Below are positions 20,301-32,626 of a DNA stretch of 64,000 bases, in pieces (the first letter of the stretch is position 1; every line of letters begins with the position of its first letter). The notes beneath the pieces are model-generated. The model searched no databases and was not told the DNA's origin. It saw only the letters and a program-made list of their open reading frames with translations. The stretch spans positions 1,302,001-1,366,000 of the forward strand of contig OZ020304.1 of assembly GCA_963971305.1 (NCBI GenBank), given 5' to 3'. The DNA comes from Arcuatula senhousia. Taxonomy: Eukaryota > Mollusca > Bivalvia > Mytilida > Mytilidae. A program made the position numbers and the translations under genes.

Positions 20301-21523
20301 AAACTATTTCCCAAATAAACTTTTATGGAAGAAAATCGTGTGTCAAACTTTAGAAATTTATGAGGAAAATCGATGGCGAAATGCAGTTTTGCACAGAAAA
20401 GATCTTGAACGCTGTGCCTATATTCACCTGAAGCTCACCGAACATAGACTTTTGAGACTAGCGGTACAATATCCTTATTTGAATGAAAAACTTATGCTAC
20501 TTGTAAAATTAGGATCATTGCCTATTAAAGACGGACTTTGCTCATTGTGTAAACGTTATTCGAACGATGTACTTCAACACTATACACTGAGTTGCAATGA
20601 CTTACTTTAAATCCGTATTGACATGTTTTAACATGGTTCAAAATTAAGAAAAACATCGGTTTAAATAATCCTTGCAACTTATTAGAAAAACTATTTGATA
20701 CACTGGTTTCACCAATAATTCTTTATGGGTGTGAAGTTTGGGGGCATATTCAAATCTAAAAGATACAGACCCCTACGAATATCTTCATATCAAATTTATC
20801 AAAGAAATCTTAGGCATCCATAGCAAAGCAACAAATGTCGCTTGCTTATCTGAACTTTACCGATACCCCTTGAGAGAAAAGGTTAAATTTTTAATACTCA
20901 AATTTAGAGATCACCTTTCTAATTTAGACAACAGTTTAGTTAATAAGATTTTTAACAACCTTCCCCCCAGTAATAGATGGATGACAACCACAAACCAATG
21001 GATCAGAGAACTAGGATTTAATTACATAACTCATAACACAACTAACTCTATAAAATATTTAAGTAACTTTAAACAAAGAATATATGACCAAGCTTTACAA
21101 AATAGAAGTAGTACTTTAACTGAAAACAATAAATTATCTTCCTATAACACAATATGTCAATTCAATCAAAGACCTCCATATGTTGATATCTGCAGATTCA
21201 AATCTGATAGATCTATTATTTGTAAATATAGATTAAGTGCCCACTATCTATCAATAGAAAGAGGACGATATAATAATATTCCCAGAAGTGAAAGAATCTG
21301 TTTAAAATGTAATTTGTCACAAATCGAAGATGAAATGCACTTTTTCATCCACTGTCCTGCCTACAATATATTTAGACAAGAGCTTACTCAAAAGGTCAAA
21401 AATGTTCATAAAGATTTCAATTCTATAACTGAAAACAAAATGTCTTTCATATTGAACAGCAACTCTTTAATAATAATAAAAGCAGTAATTGAATATATAA
21501 AAAAATGTCAAGAGTTAAATTAA
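17387..21523 (+). pseudogene. LINE ORF2 (endonuclease plus reverse transcriptase), copy 1
   Basis: Starts MLNFLCWNMRGA, the opening strand of an APE-type endonuclease. D-Y-T-Y-R-K-K-D (near 17940) and R-D-H-F-P-V (near 18066) are the later endonuclease motifs. RT follows: K-S-P-G-Q-D-Y-I (18855), P-N-S-Y-R-A-V-T-L-T-S (19032), motif A F-L-D-N-E-K-A-F-D-R-V-W (about 19300-19335) and motif C L-A-D-D-T (19589-19603). The C-terminal domain ends in C-L-K-C-N, then H-F-F-I-H-C-P-A-Y (about 21297-21365), stop at 21523. At least six frameshifts or stops interrupt it, for example at 17708, 18516, 19223, 20105 and 20610. Most lesions are shared with copy 2. Confidence 0.8.
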
Positions 21524-22171
21524 CCAAAACATTTAATAAGTATAAATGAATATGTACTTTTCTCTAAGTCACTACCGCTCCAGGTATATAGTTCTTAATT
21601 TTCTTTTATTTTTATCTCTGTCGTCAAATATTGTTTTCGGAGCTGCGTCTTGGTGCGATTCTGTACTCACTTATTTACCAATTGTGGTGAATGGGTGTAG
21701 GGTTGCATCAAGACCCAGTATCTATTGTTTGCATTATGTCTCAATCTTTAATATGTCATTATGTATGTGTTATAACCATTTATTGTAAATGTGTTAAACA
21801 AATAAATAATAGTATTAGTATTAGTATAAAATTGTTGATATGTTACCAATACAGGAATCAATTGCTTTCTTCGACCAAGACGATAGCGAACTCATGATCT
21901 CGTTGCTTGGTGATATGACCGAGTCAATACAGTCTTTCGCTTCAGATTTATGGGCCCGATTGATATGTCACATAGCAGAGTATATGTTTTTGCTACATGA
22001 TCAATTTAAGTGTGATCTCTATTGTAATATCTACAACATTTCGTAGAGTTTTCCCCTTTAATATTATAGACACATGTATCTGCAAATATATATGATTACC
22101 TTGTTATGATCTTTTTGTATATCTTTTGTAAGCATTGTGTTTTCCCTTTTTTGTCATCTTTTTCTTAAAAT
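17804..22171 (+). repeat. Tandem duplication of LINE ORF2 body, first copy (4,368 bp)
   Basis: Repeated head-to-tail at 22172-26562 with only scattered single-base differences by eye. The first copy lacks 23 bp near 20290 that the second keeps. At the junction (22168-22174) AAAATGA joins the 3' UTR of copy 1 directly to the internal endonuclease sequence, so this is not a second retrotransposition. Confidence 0.9.
21546..22171 (+). other. LINE 3' UTR, copy 1
   Basis: Non-coding AT-rich 3' region after the ORF2 stop. It includes ATTAGTATTAGTAT microrepeats near 21810 and is collinear with 25937-26562. Short frames within it are the same in both copies but show no protein family features. Confidence 0.6.
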
Positions 22172-25100
22172 GACTATATTACAATTACAGGAGTTGATTT
22201 TATTGTAGATATCTCCACAAAGGACATGTCTGTAAAATTTTAATCCTTGTCAACTTTTTAGATGCCAGAAATCTAAAGCCAGCCCCATTATTATGTAATA
22301 AAATTGGTCCTGACTATACATACAGAAAAAAAGACAAAAGTAATAGATCTCTAATTGATTATATATGTATACCAGATTTCTTAGTAAATTGTGTATTGCA
22401 TCTTGAAATACATGGTGATTGTCCTTACGAATGCGTGACCATTTTCCTGTTTGTATGAGTTTGAATACAGACCTTATATGTGACGTATCCGTCGGATCTA
22501 AGCCTTCTGGAAATGTATTGAAATGGTCAAATGCAGATGATATAGAAATTCGTATGTATCAGACTGAGATAGACAAACTACTTTATTTCAAAGCTCCGAA
22601 TATAGAATGTTGTACAACTGTCGATATTGAACTGTATAGTGACATGATGACGAACGCTATACATATGTGTGCAAATTCATATATACAATACGGAACATTC
22701 TGCAGCTATCTTAAACCGTACTGGAAAAAGAACCAATTAGATACATTCCACTTTAAGCAACGAGAGCACGACGTAAATGGAAATCACAAGATCAACCGAG
22801 AGACAAAACTAACAAACTGTACAAAGAATACAAAGAAGCAAAACGTGAATTTAGAAAGCGCAAGTGTCAAGCCGAAAATAATTTGAATAACGAACAGTAT
22901 GAAGACTTTAAATACGCCGCCGAAACAGGCATAGGTGAATTCTACAAAGTCGTCCGGAAGTCGAAAAATCAAGGGCCCCAATGTAATAAACTTGTTTTCG
23001 ATGGAATGGAAGCCTCTCTACCTGTTGAAGTGTGTGAGTTATGGGGAAAATACTTTGAACAATTGTACTCCGGGAACAAAAATGATCATGTTGATACAAA
23101 CTTTTCCACGTATGTGTCAAATACAGTTGAAGATACATTTACTAGTGTGGCAGGTTATATCGCCGACATCTCGCCTGTTGATATGACTGAAATAGAAAAT
23201 CATGTGCGAACCTTAAAACCACGAAAATCACCTGGACAAGACTATATTACAAATGAACATTTAATCTATGGTGGGAAGTCCTTGTGGAAGCACATATGGA
23301 CATTGTATAATTTGATACTGAGACATAAATACCTACCTACTTCATTTCGACATGGCATTATTATAACGCTTTACAAAGGGAACAATAAAGATCGTAAAAG
23401 TCCGAATAGTTACCGGGCGGTTACACTTACCTCTGCAATGGGAAAGCTTTTTGAAAAATTGATACTCACCCGGATACAGGACTCATTGACTTCTATGAAT
23501 GTTGTCATGCCACATCCGTTACAGTTTGGCTTCATAAAAGATCATTGTGCAATTCCGGCTATATACACATTAAAAGAGACAATATTGTATTAAAGTGCAA
23601 CATACTTTATTTATTTGAATTTACAATATTGTATTATCTTGAACGAAATTCGTCAGTGTACGCTATATTTCTTGATAATGAAAAAGCATTCGATCGTGTA
23701 TGGCAGGATGGCATGTTGTATAAACTTAAACAAACAGGTATCAACAAACTTATTTGGAACATTATTTATTTATCATATAAAACTGCAACAGCACACGTGC
23801 AGTTTAATGTGAGTCTTTCGAATCAACCGAGGGGTTGTTAAAGGTCGTGTGCTCTCAGCCTGGCTATTCTCATAGTACATTAACGACTTGATCAATGAAC
23901 TGTTGGCAACAAAATGCGGACTTATTGTTAGTTCCTGTGAAATACCGACAATCCTGTTAGCTGATGATACGACGACTCTGATTTCAACCATTAATGGAAG
24001 CCAAAAACTGTTTGATGTAATACATAACTATGCACAAAAATGGAACTAAGGATACAATTAAAAAAAAAGTAGTGCTCTGATTTTTAACAAACAAAACAAC
24101 AATCATCACGAGGATAACCTTAAACTCGGTGACATGAAAATTGAATGGAAAAGCAAAATTACTTATGCGGGCACAGAAATCGATGCCAGCAGAAAAACGT
24201 GTGATAAAACTAATAATGCCTCCAAAAAGTTGAAACAAAAACTATATTCGCTGTATTCAATCGGACTAAATCCGCAAGGTATGAGTGCGCTTTCTAATTT
24301 CTTGATATGGAAGAGAGTTATCCTACCGACAGGTCTTTTTGCTTGTGACTCTTGGGGCCCTATTTCACGCCGAGAAATAGAAACACTTGAAACTACGCAA
24401 CGTTACTTCGTGCGCTTTGTGCTACGTTTCGTTTCTTCAGACGAAGTCCGACTGATTCCTGCACCAGTAACCTAGGTCCGTGGTCTATAAACGTCTTTAT
24501 TGACAAAATGAAACTTAATGTTTGGACGATTGTGCAGGGCGACATCACACTGCACGCATAAACAGCTATTCAACTTACGATTCAGTCAAATACTTACAAA
24601 AGAATGTGGAAAAACCTCAATAACTTCTGAATTTATTGAACTTTAAGTAAATTATGATTTGACAATGTTTCTTGACGGATACTTGTCTGAAAACTATTTC
24701 CCAAATAAACTTTTATGGAAGAAAATCGTGTGTCAAACTTTAGAAATTTATGAGGAAAATCGATGGCGAAATGCAGTTTTGCACAGAAAAGATCTTGAAC
24801 GCTGTGCCTATATTCACCTGAAGCTCACCGAACATAGACTTTTGAGACTAGCGGTACAGTATCCTTATTTGAATGAAAAACTTATGCTACTTGTAAAATT
24901 AGGATCATTGCCTATTAAAGACGGACTTTGCTCATTGTCTAAACGTTATTCGAACGATGTACTTCAACACTATACACTGAGTTGCAATGACTTACTTTAA
25001 ATCCGTATTGACATGTTTTAACATGGTTCAAAATTAAGAAAAACATCGGTTTAAATAATCCTTGCAACTTATTAGAAAAACTATTTGATACACTGGTTTC

Positions 25101-25914
25101 ACCAATAATTCTTTATGGGTGTGAAGTTTGGGGGGCATATTCTAATCTAAAAGATACAGACCCCTACGAATATCTTCATATCAAATTTATCAAAGAAATC
25201 TTAGGCATCCATAGCAAAGCAACAAATGTCGCTTGCTTATCTGAACTTAACCGATACCCCTTGAGAGAAAAGGTTAAATTTTTAATACTCAAATTTAGAG
25301 ATCACCTTTCTAATTTAGACAACAGTTTAGTTAATAAGATTTTTAACAACCTTCCCCCCAGTAATAGATGGATGACAACCACAAACCAATGGATCAGAGA
25401 ACTAGGATTTAATTACATAACTCATAACACAACTAACTCTATAAAATATTTAAGTAACTTTAAACAAAGAATATATGACCAAGCTTTACAAAATAGAAGT
25501 AGTACTTTAACTGAAAACAATAAATTATCTTTCTATAACACAATATGTCAATTCAATCAAAGACCTCCATATGTTGATATCTGCAGATTCAAATCTGATA
25601 GATCTATTATTTGTAAATATAGATTAAGTGCCCACTGTCTATCAATAGAAAGAGGACGATATAATAATATTCCCAGAAGTGAAAGAATCTGTTTAAAATG
25701 TAATTTGTCACAAATCGAAGATGAAATGCACTTTTTCATCCACTGTCCTGCCTACAATATATTTAGACAAGAGCTTACTCAAAAGGTCAAAAATGTTCAT
25801 AAAGATTTCAATTCTATAACTGAAAACAAAATGTCTTTCATATTGAACAGGAACTCTTTAATAATAATAAAAGCAGTAATTGAGTATATAAAAAAATGTC
25901 AAGAGTTAAATTAA
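22172..25914 (+). pseudogene. LINE ORF2, copy 2 (endonuclease 3' part and RT)
   Basis: Begins inside the endonuclease domain, lacks the ORF2 start and therefore cannot encode a complete ORF2. It has the same domain order and the same disabling sites as copy 1 (for example the stops at 23593 and 24475), plus a stop rather than Cys codon near 23840. It retains the 23 bp deleted in copy 1, so the 24659-25000 frame is longer. The C-terminal C-L-K-C-N, then H-F-F-I-H-C-P-A-Y domain ends at 25914. Confidence 0.8.
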
Positions 25915-26562
25915 CCAAAACATTTAATAAGTATAAATGAATATGTACTTTTCTCTAAGTCACTACCGCTCCAGGTATATAGTTCTTAATTTTCTTTTAT
26001 TTTTATCTCTGTCGTCAAATATTGTTTTCGGAGCTGCGTCTTGGTGCGATTCTGTACTCACTTATTTACCAATTGTGGTGAATGGGTGTAGGGTTGCATC
26101 AAGACCCAGTATCTATTGTTTGCATTATGTCTCAATCTTTAATATGTCATTATGTATGTGTTTTAACCATTTATTGTAAATGTGTTAAACAAATAAATAT
26201 TAGTATTAGTATTAGTATAAAATTGTTGATATGTTACCAATACAGGAATCAATTGCTTTCTTCGACCAAGACGATAGCGAACTCATGATCTCGTTGCTTG
26301 GTGATATGACCGAGTCAATACAGTCTTTCGCTTCAGATTTATGGGCCCGATTGATATGTCACATAGCAGAGTATATGTTTTTGCTACATGATCAATATAA
26401 GTGTGATCTCTATTGTAATATCTACAACATTTCGTAGAGTTTTCCCCTTTAATATTATAGACACATGTATCTGCAAATATATATGATTACCTTGTTATGA
26501 TCTTTTTGTATATCTTTTGTAAGCATTGTGTTTTCCCTTTTTTGTCATCTTTTTCTTAAAAT
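22172..26562 (+). repeat. Tandem duplication of LINE ORF2 body, second copy (4,391 bp)
   Basis: Near-identical to 17804-22171. Unlike the first copy, it continues into the true LINE 3' end at 26563-26662, which ends AAATAAAGAGAATCAATCAATG. Confidence 0.9.
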
Positions 26563-27418
26563 GATGTTTATATGTTGACGTACTCATTTTGTAATTCTAT
26601 GATATGTTTATTGCAATATGTAACTCTTCATTTATGGAGGAAATAAAGAGAATCAATCAATGTGACTTCCAAAAAATGCAGGATGTTATTTTTGCTGTAA
26701 AATCTTGATAGCATTAAAAAGAATACAACACCTGTGCGTTTAAGCGGGGAAACAGGAATCCAGGGCCCGATTTTTGGATGAAAACGACATCGATAGCCCC
26801 CCTCTTCCATTAAATCATCGCAATTTATTTAATCCTTGAGATAAAAAATCAAAAGTGACCATTCTTAACCGCAGATGTCCTGCTTTCGAGCTAACTGTAA
26901 CAAGATTGATAAAGAAAGTTATCTATCACTCTCATCACAATCTATAAAAATCCATCAGATAAAAAAATCAGAAGTGACCATCCTTAACCACGGATATCCT
27001 TCCAGTACTTAACTTCTGTTTATTTTACGCATTATATTTTCATGGCCCATGAAAACACGAAAAAACATCCGGATAAAAACCAATAAAAGGGGGGCACAAA
27101 GTGCGAGGATGTTATTTGTGGACTGGAAAAATCTACATAGGAGTAGAGCTGATATATTTTGTTAAACGTAAGTGGACATGGTAGGACGTATAGTATATAC
27201 GCAGCCAATTTTGTTAGTTCGTTTAATTAACGTTAACAATTACTTAAAACTAGTGTATTTCAAGTTTCGATTGTTAAGATTGTTTATTGAACTTTATAGC
27301 TTTACATTAAAATTAAACAATTAATTTAATGTCAAATATGGCATGGATATTATTAAAATTATAATTTTCTTGTATTTAAAAGTAGCATTTTTTGTCATGT
27401 GTTGTACATTTTCTTTGT

Positions 27419-27680
27419 AACGAGAAGTGGAATATAAGTGAACGCGACACATGTAAATCGAAAATGGAAAACAGCCAACATCTTTCAACCTGATCCATGG
27501 TTGCTGCCCGCCGTTCTTTTAATATTTGGTCAAAGATAAAAATGTAATCCATACGATTCAAAGCCAATCAAAGAAAGACCCCCTTAATTCTGGACCTACA
27601 TGTAGAACACCTATCATACATGTAACTTTAGACGACGGGTACAAACATTAGCTTTGACAGGCACATATAAGCAATACAAA
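27419..27680. repeat. Dispersed Penelope-3'-end-like repeat upstream of galaxin-like copy B
   Basis: Same landmarks and position as 9126-9400: GAAGTGGAATATAAGTGAAC, AATGGAAAACAGCC, AGAAAGACCCCCTT, AGCTTTGACAGGCACATATA. It forms the immediate upstream region of the intact gene. Confidence 0.6.
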
Positions 27681-27775
27681 GAAGAAGAGAGAAAAGTAAG
27701 TATCCGATACAAAATTGAAATCGGATAATATTAAAATCACAACCATTGAAATAAGTTTTTTATTCAGAGGAAGCC

Positions 27776-27877
27776 ATGCAGATGTGCACTAAAGCAAGCA
27801 TTTGTCTCCTCGTCTTTGGATTAGCGTTAATATCACAAGCAAACGCAGGTAAGGTTTTGTTTTGTTTTGCCTTTTTT

Positions 27878-27909
<32 letters not shown>

Positions 27910-29516
27910 CTTTTTTTTTTTTGGCCCCGTGCGGGGCCCGGGTGGCGAATAAGCCCGCAGCAGAACCTAGCTTGTCGTAAAAGGCGACTAAGGGTCTTGG
28001 GATTCTGACGTCGGGTCAGTGCTCAGCCCACAGAGCAACCAAGTGTGTACCCTAGGTGGCTGAATAGGGTAGCCCTCGTCCGCGGGGGTTGTCAGGTCTA
28101 TAATACGGAAACCCTGACCGCCGACCATAGTGGGCCAACGTGTGTGGAGAGTGCCACGCTTCATGCACGTAAAAGACCCCTTTGTGGACCGCCAAGTAGT
28201 GCACCACATAGGCTAAATTTTCCACCCCTACCCACCTCTCCCCTTTTCCTGTGGTTCTTCAAAATTTACCGGTCCTTTGTGTCCCACCCTTCCCCATATT
28301 TTATTTATCATCATCATTTCATGTTCATTTTATCATCCTTTTCATGTTCATTGCCTGTAAATAACCTATATAGCGTTGCACAGGCGTAAAACACCAACTC
28401 ACTCACTCACTCAATTTTTTTTTTTGGATGTTGTAACTTTGTTTTGGTTAATACATTGTACGTCATAAAAATACCCTTTTCTATTTCTTTTGGGTCATTT
28501 TTAGTGTTCGAGTAAACCGTTTTAAAAATGCCGTAAAATAACAAAATTAGATTTTTAAGAAAGCATATATATGCACGCTTTAATGACGTTGATGATATAA
28601 AATAACTACTTTCCTCATACACGAGGCAACCATTTTACACCCTTCCGAAAATCATCAACTAAATGGTGACGAGAGAGTTATAACTCATGACGAGGATCAA
28701 ACCACGAAGCTTGGTGTTAATAGCCCGACACGTTTACTACTACACCATCTGATTTCTGAATTGTTTTCTGACTTTTTCCCCTCTAGATACCAACATCCCT
28801 TTGATATTACACAAATACGCTTTATTGGCATGATTGGCTTAGTTTTTCCTCTAGATACCAACTTCCCTTTGATATTACACAAATACGCTTTATTGGCATG
28901 ATTGGCTTAGTTTTTCCTTAGATATATCTGATATTACTGATTATTAGGAGTTCATTTGGGTTTTATGTATTTTCAACAATTTTTTGAATCGCAGATTTCC
29001 TATGTTTGTGTCCTAGTGCTGCTGATGAAGAATAAAATTCTGAAATGGCCATACAGTTAAAAAAAAATAATTGCGTACTCCATATCCTTTAAATATTAAG
29101 TAATGATGTAAGAAAGATAACTCTGCCATATATTTTCAGCTGCATGTGGTCACAGTTGGTATAACCCTACCTTCCAAACGTGTTGTTATGGCGTTTTAAG
29201 TTCTCCTGGTGGTCGCTCCTGTTGTGGTACAAGGGGCTACAATCCAACATTCCAGACATGCTGTGGTGGCGTCTTGAGTTCTCCGGGAGGACGCGCCTGT
29301 TGTGGTACAAGGGGCTACAATCCAACATTTCAGACATGCTGTAGCGGCGTCTTGAGTTCTCCGGGAGGCCGCGCCTGTTGTGGTACAAGGGGCTACAATC
29401 CAACATTCCAGACATGCTGTAGCGGCGTCTTGAGTTCTCCGGGAGGACGCGCCTGTTGTGGTACAATAGCCTATAATCCTACATTCTCTAGATGTTGCAA
29501 TGGACGCTTGTGCTGA
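27776..29516 (+). CDS. Galaxin-like secreted di-cysteine repeat protein, copy B (intact)
   Basis: Two coding exons, 27776-27848 and 29140-29516, joined in phase 1 (CAG|GTAAGG to TTTTCAG|CT), give 149 residues. Residues 1-24 form a signal peptide with an A-N-A cleavage site, so the product is probably secreted. The mature part has four 26-residue units (first unit variant, beginning ACGHSWYNPTFQTCCYG) and a 20-residue final unit ending in Cys. Each unit has two Cys pairs and Y-N-P, as in galaxins. Galaxins are matrix proteins of coral skeleton; relatives occur in mollusc shell and mucosal secretions, one of them antimicrobial in squid. Which role applies here cannot be read from sequence. AAGCC before the ATG is shared with copy A and supports this start. 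Confidence 0.8.
27923..28413 (+). mobile_element. SINE- or LINE-3'-end-type retroposon with (ACTC)n tail
   Basis: A GC-richer block starting GGCCCCGTGCGGGGCCCGGG and containing CTTGTCGTAAAAGGCGACTAA. It ends AAAACACCAACTCACTCACTCACTC, a tail type common in mollusc retroposons. Copy A has no counterpart: poly(T) runs almost directly into TTTGGATGTTGTAA. Poly(T) on both sides hides any target duplication. No coding frame. Confidence 0.65.
28791..28906 (+). repeat. 58-bp direct tandem duplication in the intron of copy B
   Basis: CTCTAGATACCAAC starts at 28791 and again at 28849, and the following ACACAAATACGCTTTATTGG is repeated. Copy A has a single unit (near 10053). Confidence 0.8.
29018..29057 (+). 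ncRNA. Intronic hammerhead-like motif, galaxin-like copy B
   Basis: Sense strand, 83 bp before exon 2. Stem I GCTG (29018-29021) pairs with CAGT (29054-29057, one G-U). CTGATGA is at 29022-29028. Stem II AGAA/TTCT has loop TAAAA (29029-29041), GAAA is at 29042-29045, minimal palindromic stem III ATGGCCAT at 29045-29052 and cleavage A at 29053. Stem II is fully paired, but the core closing pair is A-U instead of the usual G-C. Confidence 0.65.
29142..29516 (+). repeat. 78-bp coding minisatellite, 4 units plus terminal unit
   Basis: Same unit as 10354-12053 but with only four full copies. The length difference from copy A, 1,325 bp, equals 17 units minus one base. Confidence 0.92.
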
Positions 29517-31156
29517 CTGCATTAAGGCTCACGGTAGCACACAATTTGTAAAAAAAATATATTCTTTTTCCATAGCATGTAATTTCAAGATAGCATAATT
29601 TCAAGAGATATTGTAGCACTGTGTTTATCTATTAAAGCTTTCTGCCATTTAGAAGCAAATATTAATTAAAGACTTTAAAATAGTGTATTAGTGTTACTAT
29701 GATTTAGTTCTTGATAAAAAAAAGTTTAAAATCATCTTAAATGATGGTGTCTCTTTGTTTCTTTTAACAAAAAATTGATACAGAGTGAAGCCCTTTGGTC
29801 ACTAATCGTTGAGATGAGGTTTTATAATGTTAAGGTTAAGAATAACCTACTTCTGTCCTTGTTTTCGTTACTCTTGGAATTCGAACTTCCTTTAAGTGGC
29901 CGTCAGCCTGTTTTCTCGTTTTGAGATGAACATCTTGTTATCCCTATTATGCATATCTCACAACCGTGTTGTGCTTGTATAACCGGCACTCTAGGACCGC
30001 AATAAAAGAGGGAGATATGGCGTAAAAAACAACTTTTCTTTTGAAATGCCGATACCAAGTCAGGGCCATTGTGGACTTCTATTTCTCTTCTACGTCTTCT
30101 TTGTTTCGAAATTTGAGATGATTTGAGATGATTTGTAATGTTGATGATTCCCTTTATTTCTTTTTCTTTTCAATATATTTGGGGTGCTTTTACATTCAAA
30201 TAGAAGAAAATGAGATGTGAAATAAATGTTCGCGACAAAGCCCACGTAAAGCAACAACTTAAAGAGACCAAAAATACTATAGAAGCCTCGTGATCACATG
30301 TCGTTCGGATAACTATAAGTGATTATTAGATTGACCTTTAGTTCTGCCCTTTTTCTACAATCATCAAAACATAACAATAAATCAAGACACAAACCCAATT
30401 AATACTAGTTAAAGCAACGACCAGTAACACGAATTTGTGTTAAAACGAGTGAATGCAGCTGCTCGAGAAATGAAAAATATTCCTGCTTGTTGCAAGACAG
30501 ATTGATGTAGCCTGAATGAAATTTTATACTGCAATCGTTCTATATGAGTAGTCAAATCTAACTGACATTAGGTCAATAGGATAAACTAGTTTTGTCTACC
30601 ACTGGAAAAGTAAAAGTATTGATGTTCAGCATACCGCACAAAATCATATCTGTCCTACTCATATTAAAACCTGCATCAGTGTTATTTAATATGCGAGGAA
30701 CTTGGCATTTTTCTTCTCACGATGCACCACTGTAAGCTACGATCTGGTTTTCTATAATCATGAAATGATGAACCCAGCCATGCTAGACAGGGTGAACCAA
30801 TTCAACCACCTAGAGCACACCTCTCAGTCGTTCTATGAGCAAAAGTGCAGAAGGCTGACATTATAGTAAGTGTGTTTGGCCTCTTCATCGGGCATAAATC
30901 AACAGGATTAACGCTGCTGTTTTGTTGAATTCCTTTCCCCATTTTCACAGAAAAAAAAACAGATATTTTTAATAAAGTATTTCAAAGTTGTATAAAATAT
31001 AACAAGATCACCCTGAGATACGAAGAACTGTCTTCCATCTTCTCTTAGTGTAATATATGGAAGACAGGATTTAATAAAACCTAGAAATGGTATAATCTTT
31101 AAAATCACTGTCGTTATACTTGTCCTGCGACAAATTGAGTTGATTTAAACCCTACT
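29517..31156. other. 3' UTR and flank of galaxin-like copy B, no further gene
   Basis: Collinear with 12054-13652. Poly(A) signals ATTAAA are at 29631-29636 and 29665-29670. A Penelope-3'-end-like fragment starts near 30203. The short minus-strand frames near 30908-31108 are shared with copy A but show no recognisable protein family. Confidence 0.5.
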
Positions 31157-32626
31157 ATGGGCGAACATGTAAACATTGACAATCCGTTATCCAGATCGTT
31201 TAAAAGCGATTTTTTTGATAATCAAAACATGGCTAATAGTCAAAGTCCTCAAACACAACAAGATGAAGTGTCCGACAGTCAATTTAATGATGATGATATG
31301 CTTCAGCTTATCCAATCTAATTTTTGGTCAGCTGAATCGTAAATCTTTCAAACAAGAACTTATCAAAAGTACAGATGTCAATGATATGAAAGCTATACGA
31401 AAATCTCTTTTTGACTTAGTTTGCAAACGGGACGAAACATTTCAAGAAAACAAATTAATTGAAAGAACAAGTGCGGGTGGTGCATCTATTAAAGATAAAC
31501 TTGCTGATGATATTTACGTCATATACCAGTAATTAGAAGGTGCTAGTAACCTACCAGAACTTAAGCTATGCTTATCGAAGAGTAGAAGAGCTACAGCTTC
31601 TAATGAGGTGGAAGATTCCTCAATATCTGTACAAAACTGACCAACAAATATAACATAAAGAATGCAGACAATTCAGTTATTCTTAGTATAATTCTTGAGA
31701 TAAAACAGGTTCTAACAGAATCAACAAAAGAGACAAACGACAAGATAGAAAAATTGAACAAAAGATTCGATGATGAAATAAAATTCCTTAAAGATAAGCT
31801 GAAACATAAAGAGACTGAAAATAAGAACTTAAAAGATCAACTAAAGAGTCTACGTGATCATAATACAAAATTACAGACAGAAATGAGGCTTCAATCCCAA
31901 GAAATTAAAAACACTCAGGACGCTCAAATTTGTTTTGATCAGTACCACAGAGATTTAAACAAGATCAACTCAAGGCTAGATTCGATTGACGGAAAATGCT
32001 TTGAACTATCAAAGACAGGGAAACTACAATTTTCAGAAATTGTCAAGAACATGGAACTGTCAAACGATAAAAAGAACGAGAAACAAATCAACGATTCAGA
32101 AGCAGGAAATGTAAGTAATGAACATACTAAAGAAACAAATGATGATTCTTTTAATGCTACAAAATGTGAGGAGGTAAATCAAAATCACAAGAATGCAGAA
32201 CCAATAAAGGACCATACAAGTCATCATCAGCTCAAATACTATAACCTTATTTACTTAACAGGATATGATGACTATGATTATGAACATATAGACAACCAAG
32301 CATCTAAAGACTCTGAAATCTTCACAGGTGTTTTCAGAAGAAGAACAAAAAGGATTGTCCTATATAACGTTAAAGGTGACAACCCGTATGATCTCATGAG
32401 TTCGGCCGTCAAAACTTACGCAGAGAAGAAAGGAGTAAAAGTTACTTTCACAAAACTGTTAAGAAAACGTGAAAATAAAGGATATTATACGTACACAATG
32501 TGTGTTAACATTTCAGAAACAGATTTCAGTATTTTAGAAAATGATGAAACATTCTGGCCAAAAGGTGTTTATTGGCGAGATTATGTTCCCTATAACAAAA
32601 ACAATAGTGAACAATCATGGGGATAA
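31157..32626 (+). pseudogene. LINE ORF1 (copy B), uninterrupted by insertions but frameshifted
   Basis: Same protein as the split ORF1 of copy A. 31157-31342 is open, then an extra T near 31322 shifts the frame. A TAA (about 31531) replaces a Tyr codon of copy A. From 31754 to 32626 an open frame of 290 residues covers the coiled coil (E/K-rich, first ~80 residues) and the RRM-like C-terminus ending E-T-F-W-P-K-G-V-Y-W-R-D-Y. ORF2 is cut off by the duplication breakpoint at 32709. Confidence 0.7.

Larger units (their letters stand above)
27849..29139 (+). other. Intron of galaxin-like copy B
   Basis: 1,291 bp, longer than the 778-bp intron of copy A mainly because of the retroposon at 27923-28413 and a long poly(T) run (27875-27922). 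It also holds a 58-bp tandem duplication (28791-28906), a decayed tRNA-like element (28682-28750, minus) and a hammerhead-like motif (29018-29057). Confidence 0.75.
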
